The notes below the pieces were generated by a model. The model was not told the DNA's origin and did no database searches. It saw nothing but the letters and a program-made list of their open reading frames with translations. Both the position numbers and the translations under genes were made by a program. 64,000 bases of DNA from an uncultured Verrucomicrobiota bacterium (lineage in GTDB: Bacteria; Verrucomicrobiota; Verrucomicrobiia; Limisphaerales; UBA9464). Shown here one piece after another: positions 59,338 through 64,000 of the stretch; position 1 is the stretch's first letter, and the number at the start of each line of letters is the position of its first letter. Where the stretch lies: NCBI GenBank assembly GCA_903907925.1, contig CAIVQB010000085.1, positions 36,683-100,682 on the forward strand, given 5' to 3'.

Positions 59338-59374
59338 GCCGCTTTTTTCCGATTCCCAAAGCTTTGATTCCGAC

Positions 59375-60331
59375 ATGAGCACGATCGCCTTTCCCTTCGC
59401 CACCCTGCCCCGCACGGGCACGGCCCCGCTGATTCCCGTTGCCCCGCTCGCCGACGCCGACCGCAAGCCGCTCACCAAAAAAGAGGTCTCAGCAGATCAT
59501 CCGACCTGGTGCCCCGGCTGCGGCGATTTCTCGGTGCTGGCACTGTACTTCAAACTCATCGAACGCCGGAAACTCTGGCACGAGAAGCTAACCACGGTCG
59601 CCGGCATCGGCTGCTCGAGCCGCTTCCCATACTTCGTTCAGGGCCACGGCGCCCATTTCATCCACGGACGCGCCCTGCCGTTCGCCTCCGGTGTCAGCAT
59701 CTCCCGTCCGGACCTGCACGTCTTCGTGTTCGGCGGTGACGGCGATGCCTTCTCGATCGGTGGCAATCATTTCACCCACACCGCGCGGAAGAACATCAAG
59801 CTGACCTACGTGGTGATGGACAATCAGGTCTATGGCCTGACCAAGAACCAGACCTCACCCACGTCGCCCCTCGGCTACAAGTCCAAGACCGATGCCTGGG
59901 GCAGCGGTGACCGGCCGATCAACCCGGTGAAGCAGGCGATCGCCGCCGGCGCGACGTTTGTCGCCCGGACCTCGGCGATGAATCCAAACCACGTCCTCGC
60001 CACGATGGAATCGGCCATGGATCACGACGGATTCAGCTTCGTGCAATGCCTTAGCGAATGCGTTGAGTTTTTCCCCGGTGCCTTTGATGCCGCGATTCCC
60101 CGCAAGGGCGGCGTCTTCAACGAGATCTCCAAGGATCACGACGTGACCGACGAGTACGCCGCGTACAAGCTGAGCGACGTGGCCTGGCCCGGTCAGTTCG
60201 GCACCTTCTACAAGGTCAACCGGCCGACCAAGAACGCCAACGAAGCCAAGATCATCGCCGATCACCGCGCCAAAGTGGGCGACGCCGCCGACTGGCAGAT
60301 CCTCCAGAAGAACTTCGACCGGATGAAGTAA
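59375..60331 (+). CDS. korB: 2-oxoacid:ferredoxin oxidoreductase, beta subunit (KorB-like)
   Basis: A 318-residue thiamin-diphosphate/Fe-S subunit. TWCPGCGDF (Cys46 and Cys49) and GIGCSSRFPYF (Cys80) plus a cysteine in VQCLSECVEFF supply the [4Fe-4S] ligands. FGGDGDAFSIGGNHFTH and VVMDNQVYGLTKNQTSP bind ThDP-Mg. The N-terminal 40 residues are extra and Pro-rich. It pairs with the gamma-alpha protein upstream; together they would form the active KorAB complex feeding electrons to ferredoxin in an anaerobic-type TCA segment. A terminator follows. Confidence 0.92.
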   Translation: MSTIAFPFATLPRTGTAPLIPVAPLADADRKPLTKKEVSADHPTWCPGCGDFSVLALYFKLIERRKLWHEKLTTVAGIGCSSRFPYFVQGHGAHFIHGRALPFASGVSISRPDLHVFVFGGDGDAFSIGGNHFTHTARKNIKLTYVVMDNQVYGLTKNQTSPTSPLGYKSKTDAWGSGDRPINPVKQAIAAGATFVARTSAMNPNHVLATMESAMDHDGFSFVQCLSECVEFFPGAFDAAIPRKGGVFNEISKDHDVTDEYAAYKLSDVAWPGQFGTFYKVNRPTKNANEAKIIADHRAKVGDAADWQILQKNFDRMK

Positions 60332-60367
60332 CCGGTGCCTTCGTGCCCCGTTATTTCCATTCAAGCG

Positions 60368-60400
60368 AACCCTCCGGCAGCCACGGGAGGGTTTCTTTTT
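60368..60400 (+). terminator. Terminator of the korAB operon
   Basis: AACCCTCC (60368-60375) pairs with GGAGGGTT (60386-60393) over 8 bp with a 10-base loop, followed by TCTTTTTG. It begins 37 bases after the korB stop. Confidence 0.82.
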
Positions 60401-60454
60401 GCAGCCATCGGCCCGACGAGATGAGCGGAAATCGCCGACCGACAAGCAGGAGGT

Positions 60455-60549
60455 ACCCGGAGCGCCGTCATCCTGACGGCCAGTTGGATCGATCCGTCCA
60501 ATAAAGGCGTCGAGAACCACCGAGCCGTCAGGATGACGGCGCTCCGGGT
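60455..60549. repeat. 26-bp perfect inverted repeat with nested palindromes
   Basis: ACCCGGAGCGCCGTCATCCT(GACGGC) at 60455-60480 is repeated in exact inverse at 60524-60549, separated by 43 bases. Each arm itself contains CCGTCATCCTGACGG, a 6-bp hairpin with a 3-base loop. It lies between the korB terminator and the end of the minus-strand gene at 60608, where no gene is present. No transposase or integrase is adjacent. Confidence 0.92.
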
Positions 60550-60607
60550 GTGCCGCCGCTACGGGATGCGACCGGACGTCATTCCAGCCCGGGGACGGCT
60601 GGCACTG

Positions 60608-62584
60608 CTACTTCACCCGGGGTGAAAACGCCTTCACGCTGAAGCCCTGGGCGTCCCAACTGCCGGCATAGACTGTCAGGCTGAAGTATTTCGAGACCTC
60701 GTCGAAGGGGGGCAGCAATGTGAAATCGACCCATTCCTTCACCGAACGCACCTGCGCCGCACCCGTTCCGACCGGCATCATTTTCGCCAGGTCACCCTGA
60801 CGAAAGGCCTCCCATTTCGCCCGCGCCACTTCGCGGGAATCCTCGTATCCGAACAGCCCCTGGCTCATGCCGCCGACGCGGCCGGCCGCATCGGCGAGTC
60901 CGGGCAGGTCCCGCAGGGATTTTCCGGTGCCCTCCGCGCTTCGCAGAAACTCCTCCAACGTTGCCGGATGGCTCCCCATGACCACGAATCCGCTGCTGGC
61001 GGCAAACTCGAGCACGCTCTCTGAACTGCCCGCCATGCCGGCCGGGAGTTTGACCCCGTACACCTTCCGTCCGTTGAACTCGCGCACCTTGGGTTCCTCG
61101 GCACCGGTGGGCAACAAACCCGCCGCCGCACGGAACCCGGCGACCAATTGATCGGCATTGCCGGAACCTACCAACGTGAGGGAGGGCGGATCGGCTAGCT
61201 CGGCCAGGGTCCGACCCTTGGGAGCCTTCTCGTAGCTGATCAAGTCATTCCCGAGGTTGGCGATGAAGCTCTTCCGGAAATCAAAATTGGGATCGCGATC
61301 CTTGCCCAACGCCGCCATCGACATTTGCAGGAATCCACCGAGCTGCGGTGACACCTGTTGCAGCATCGCCTCCAGGGCCGCCCACGTCTTGGGACCATCC
61401 ACGCGCCACCGCTGGAACTTCACCGCGTCGGCCGGCACAAACGACGGCGGACCGGAATCCTTGGGCTCGACAGCGATGAGCTTGAACAGACCCGTTCGAA
61501 CCGCCTCGGGCACTCCAAGCGTGAAAATGGCGAATTCACCGTCCGGAGTCTGGCGCGCCGAAACCGCCAGTGACTTCATGCCCTGAAGTCCCAGCGCGGC
61601 GAGTGCCTTGCGCGGATCCACCCCGATCGCATTGGCCTGCGGTTTGATCTTGTCCGCCCCGGCTTCAATGGTGCGGAACACCGATGCAAAATTGACCCAG
61701 GCGTAGGCATTGGCGTCGTGCAATCCACCCGACGTGACACTGGCCTGATAATCCTCGTTCTCGGCAAGCAACGGTGCGCTCCCGCCGGTCATCACCGCCA
61801 CCAACGGCTCGAGCGCCTTCAGAGTGTCGGTCACCAGCAGGGCCGACCCGACCTGACCAAAGCTGAGTTCGATCTTTCGCGGTTCGCCACCTGCCGTCGC
61901 GTCATCTGAATCGCCGTCATCGTCATCGTCGTCGGCATCCTTATCCTTATCCTTGTCCTTATCTTTTCCCGCTCCATCTGCCGGAGCCTTCGGTGCGTCC
62001 TTGGCGGCAGCCGCGGCCTTCGATGCCCGTTCCTTGCTCCGGGCCTTGGAATTGGCCTTCATCTCCTTCGGATCCAGCACGACGGTGGTGAATTCCACAT
62101 CGCGGATCCGCTCGCTCTTCAACGCCTTCTTGGCCTCGGTCAGCTTTTGTCGCGCCTCACTCAGGCGTTGCTTCAACACCTCCGACTTGTCACCGCTGTC
62201 CACCAGCAAAACCAGCGCGCGCTCGGCACCCGCCGCTGGTGAAGTGCCCGCGGGACGGGGAATCAACGCCACCGTGACCTGTCCCTGCAGCAGTGGGAGG
62301 TAGTCAGCCACCTTGATGCCGGTGTCCTTTTCCAGATCGCCCATCAACTGTTCGATGAGTGCGGACTCCACTTTTTCGCGAAACGGTCGCATCGCCGGGT
62401 CCGCCCAGAGCCGACCGTAGGGTGCCTGCTCAAACCCGGCCCGGGCTGCCGTCCAATTCGGAACGGTCGCCAGAAGAACGGTGTCCTTGGGAAACAGTTG
62501 GGCGGGCGGCGGAACGGCGGCGGGACAGAGGGCTCCGAGGAGGAACCCGGCTGCAAGAAAGATCTGTCGAAGTAAACGCTTCAT
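60608..62584 (-). CDS. DUF3352-like exported protein with an acidic low-complexity insert
   Basis: A 658-residue protein with a signal peptide (LLRQIFLAAGFLLGALCPAA). The fold resembles DUF3352 proteins (PAAVPPPAQLFPKDTVLLAT, VPNWTAARAGFEQ, then a later GDVxK/LPLLQGQVTVALIP-like strand pattern). Around residues 195-232 an insert reads KDKDKDKDKD followed by a run of Asp with Gly/Ser, encoded by CTTATCCTT-type repeats at about 61905-61970, flanked by Lys/Ala-rich stretches. Function is unknown; it may be a secreted periplasmic or surface protein. It is followed by the protease gene upstream on the same strand. Confidence 0.72.
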   Translation of the reverse strand: MKRLLRQIFLAAGFLLGALCPAAVPPPAQLFPKDTVLLATVPNWTAARAGFEQAPYGRLWADPAMRPFREKVESALIEQLMGDLEKDTGIKVADYLPLLQGQVTVALIPRPAGTSPAAGAERALVLLVDSGDKSEVLKQRLSEARQKLTEAKKALKSERIRDVEFTTVVLDPKEMKANSKARSKERASKAAAAAKDAPKAPADGAGKDKDKDKDKDADDDDDDGDSDDATAGGEPRKIELSFGQVGSALLVTDTLKALEPLVAVMTGGSAPLLAENEDYQASVTSGGLHDANAYAWVNFASVFRTIEAGADKIKPQANAIGVDPRKALAALGLQGMKSLAVSARQTPDGEFAIFTLGVPEAVRTGLFKLIAVEPKDSGPPSFVPADAVKFQRWRVDGPKTWAALEAMLQQVSPQLGGFLQMSMAALGKDRDPNFDFRKSFIANLGNDLISYEKAPKGRTLAELADPPSLTLVGSGNADQLVAGFRAAAGLLPTGAEEPKVREFNGRKVYGVKLPAGMAGSSESVLEFAASSGFVVMGSHPATLEEFLRSAEGTGKSLRDLPGLADAAGRVGGMSQGLFGYEDSREVARAKWEAFRQGDLAKMMPVGTGAAQVRSVKEWVDFTLLPPFDEVSKYFSLTVYAGSWDAQGFSVKAFSPRVK

Positions 62585-62672
62585 GGAACTCGGGGAAACA
62601 ACCGTCGCGGCAACCTCGCGAAGGAACCAGGATTGGCAAGGCGGAACTCGCCGGGGTCACGCCCGCCGTCGT

Positions 62673-63722
62673 TCAACGCCCGGTCTCTCCGGCCGCGGCC
62701 GCCGTGTCGGTGGCTCCCTTCAACCGGTGGGGAGGTTCGAGATAGCGGAAGGCGTTGCTCGGGTTGTCGTTGTCGTAGGCAAAGGCATCGCGGTGTTTCA
62801 GAAAGAACTTCACCTGCTCCACCGGGATGGCGAATCCAAGCCCCTCACCGAAGGTCAGCTTCATGTTGGTGACGCCGATGACTTCGCCGCGAAGATTGAA
62901 CAGCGGGCCACCGGAATTACCGGGATTGATCTGCGCCGTGGTCTGCAAATAGAGATCCCCGCCCATTGGCCGGGTCTTGGTGCTGAGGATTCCCTCGGTG
63001 ACGGTGCGTTCCAATCCGAGCGGGCTGCCAATCGCAAACACCCGTTCACCCTGGGCCAGAGCATCGGTATCACCCAGCAGCACGCGTTGGAATTTCGGGG
63101 CACCGGCATCCTCCACCTTCAGCAGCGCCAGATCGGCAAACTTGTTCATCGCGACGATGCGGATGTCGCGGTAACTGCGCCGGTCGAGTTGACCGTCCTT
63201 CAATTGATACACCTCGATGGAAATCCGGGTCTCGCCCTCGATGACGTGGAAATTGGTGATCAGATAACCGTCTTCGCTCAGAAAAAAGCCGCTGCCTAAT
63301 CCGCCGGGTGTTCGGACCTGAACCACGCCTTCACCGAGGAGGCCGACGAGTTCGCGAACCGTTCGTTCCGGCGGAGGCACCATTGCCACGGCGTAGAGGC
63401 GGCCGTCAGCGGGCGCGGTGCCGACCACCGGATTTACCGGAGGCACCACGGCCGTCGGCAAAGGCCCGGCAATGGGCTTGGCCGGTCCCGGAACTCCATC
63501 GACATCCGGACTCCGGAGAATGCGCACCACCTGGCTGCGGGGAACGCTGATCACCGTGTAGCCGAGGTCGACGACGATCAGGTCCTTTTTCTCGGCGAGA
63601 ATATGGCCGGTGATCGACGCCTTCTCCCGCAATTGGAGGGTTTCCGCGCGGGCGACGAGCGTTGCCATCCCGACAACGGCCACGGACCGCACCAGCAACG
63701 CAGGCAGAAACGGCGAACGCAT
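62673..63722 (-). CDS. Secreted S1C-type serine protease (HtrA-like, no PDZ domain)
   Basis: A 349-residue protein with a signal peptide (SVAVVGMATLVARA). Residues about 28-75 form a small domain resembling those in verrucomicrobial periplasmic proteins (LREKASITGHILAEKKDLIV). The trypsin-like core has His159 in NFHVIEGE, Asp197 in FADLALLKV and Ser270 in NPGNSGGPL; GSGFFLSEDGYLITN precedes the His. There is no C-terminal PDZ domain, unlike DegP/DegQ, so it is a shorter housekeeping- or quality-control-type protease. It is divergent from whatever lies to the right of the window. Confidence 0.9.
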   Translation of the reverse strand: MRSPFLPALLVRSVAVVGMATLVARAETLQLREKASITGHILAEKKDLIVVDLGYTVISVPRSQVVRILRSPDVDGVPGPAKPIAGPLPTAVVPPVNPVVGTAPADGRLYAVAMVPPPERTVRELVGLLGEGVVQVRTPGGLGSGFFLSEDGYLITNFHVIEGETRISIEVYQLKDGQLDRRSYRDIRIVAMNKFADLALLKVEDAGAPKFQRVLLGDTDALAQGERVFAIGSPLGLERTVTEGILSTKTRPMGGDLYLQTTAQINPGNSGGPLFNLRGEVIGVTNMKLTFGEGLGFAIPVEQVKFFLKHRDAFAYDNDNPSNAFRYLEPPHRLKGATDTAAAAGETGR

Positions 63723-63881
63723 CGGGCGACGCTAGACCGGCGATCCCCGGACGGCAAGCAACGGACGGCATAACGGAGCCCGATACGACCGGCCAGACCC
63801 GTGCCGGTTCAGCCTTGCCGGGGCTTCCGGCTTTTCTGAGAGAGACTGTCTGAGAATTGGGAAGGGTCCTGCGGCAAGGGA

Positions 63882-63964
63882 TTTTGTCTTCTGCCGAGGC
63901 GACGAAGTCCGAGCATCCCCACGCCGGGCTGTGAGGACTGAGTCAACGAAGGCAGAAGACAAAA
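63882..63964. repeat. 14-bp perfect inverted repeat near the window end
   Basis: TTTTGTCTTCTGCC (63882-63895) is exactly inverted as GGCAGAAGACAAAA (63951-63964), 55 bases apart; the inner bases are not complementary. The 63723-64000 stretch holds no gene that I would accept; small open frames there look like non-coding repeat sequence. It may be an end of a dispersed element cut by the window. Confidence 0.6.
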
Positions 63965-64000
63965 GCACTGCCGCCCGGAGGGTTGTCGAGGAAAAGGCCG

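Noticed and set aside
63732..63968. A 78-codon minus-strand frame at the window end
   Set aside because: It overlaps the inverted repeat and lacks any domain or start context; more likely repeat-derived.

Overview
The window is high-GC, gene-dense bacterial chromosome, most likely from the Verrucomicrobiota (PVC superphylum; subdivision-3/Limisphaerales-like is my best guess). This is inferred from family content, not from a marker gene: a PVC-type membrane-bound dehydrogenase/HEAT/haem-c protein, a prepilin-like secreted protein with a VDGH motif, a DUF1080-like domain, a PPi-type phosphofructokinase, a MoxR/DUF58/VWA (Bat) operon, IPT/TIG surface proteins and many uncharacterised secreted proteins. 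There is no rRNA, tRNA, CRISPR array, prophage or recognisable transposase. Few genes have a strong Shine-Dalgarno sequence, and GTG starts are frequent, so several starts are judgement calls.

Layout. 1-5.9 kb: DedA fragment, two thiol peroxidases, a branched-chain aminotransferase, a DUF952 protein, a TPR protein, the psd-pssA phosphatidylethanolamine pair and a LysE-type exporter. 6.1-10.9 kb: a Spy/CpxP-like secreted protein, an ECF sigma factor, a probable anti-sigma-like membrane protein, a large membrane protein and an ankyrin protein. 11.2-18.8 kb (minus strand): a class V aminotransferase, TerC, PPi-phosphofructokinase and a YtrA-type GntR/ABC-2 operon. 19.2-29.8 kb: a tandemly duplicated alpha/beta hydrolase, a tRNA nucleotidyltransferase-like protein, the PVC haem protein, a divergent protein kinase, a CPBP protease, ComF and an M13 peptidase. 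29.8-36.7 kb (minus strand): a moxR-DUF58-DUF4381-VWA-VWA-TPR operon with four 4-nt stop/start overlaps, ending in an orphan HigA-like gene. 37-48.6 kb: enolase, a phosphatase-like/haem-c fusion with a small c-type cytochrome, a lipoprotein, a propeller protein, an esterase, an IPT/TIG protein and a coiled-coil/helix-hairpin-helix protein. 49-64 kb: DinG-like helicase, an orphan sugar-type ABC ATPase, a prepilin-like protein, L-fuconate dehydratase, a DUF1080-M28 fusion, the 2-oxoacid:ferredoxin oxidoreductase pair KorAB, a DUF3352-like protein and an HtrA-like protease.

How the parts fit. Central carbon metabolism is represented by a PPi-dependent phosphofructokinase, enolase and KorAB. Envelope biology dominates the rest: phospholipid synthesis, the Bat operon, secreted proteases and surface adhesin-like repeats. 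L-fuconate dehydratase and the sugar ABC ATPase hint at deoxysugar use.

The most distinctive non-coding content is dispersed repeats. Two copies of a 164-186 bp MITE-like element have conserved imperfect terminal inverted repeats and an unrelated core. Other signals are a 26-bp perfect inverted repeat downstream of korB, REP-like inverted pairs near gene ends, and an ordered heptamer minisatellite inside the GntR/ABC operon. The most interesting protein candidate is the phosphatase-like/haem-c fusion next to a second C-terminal-CxxCH protein.
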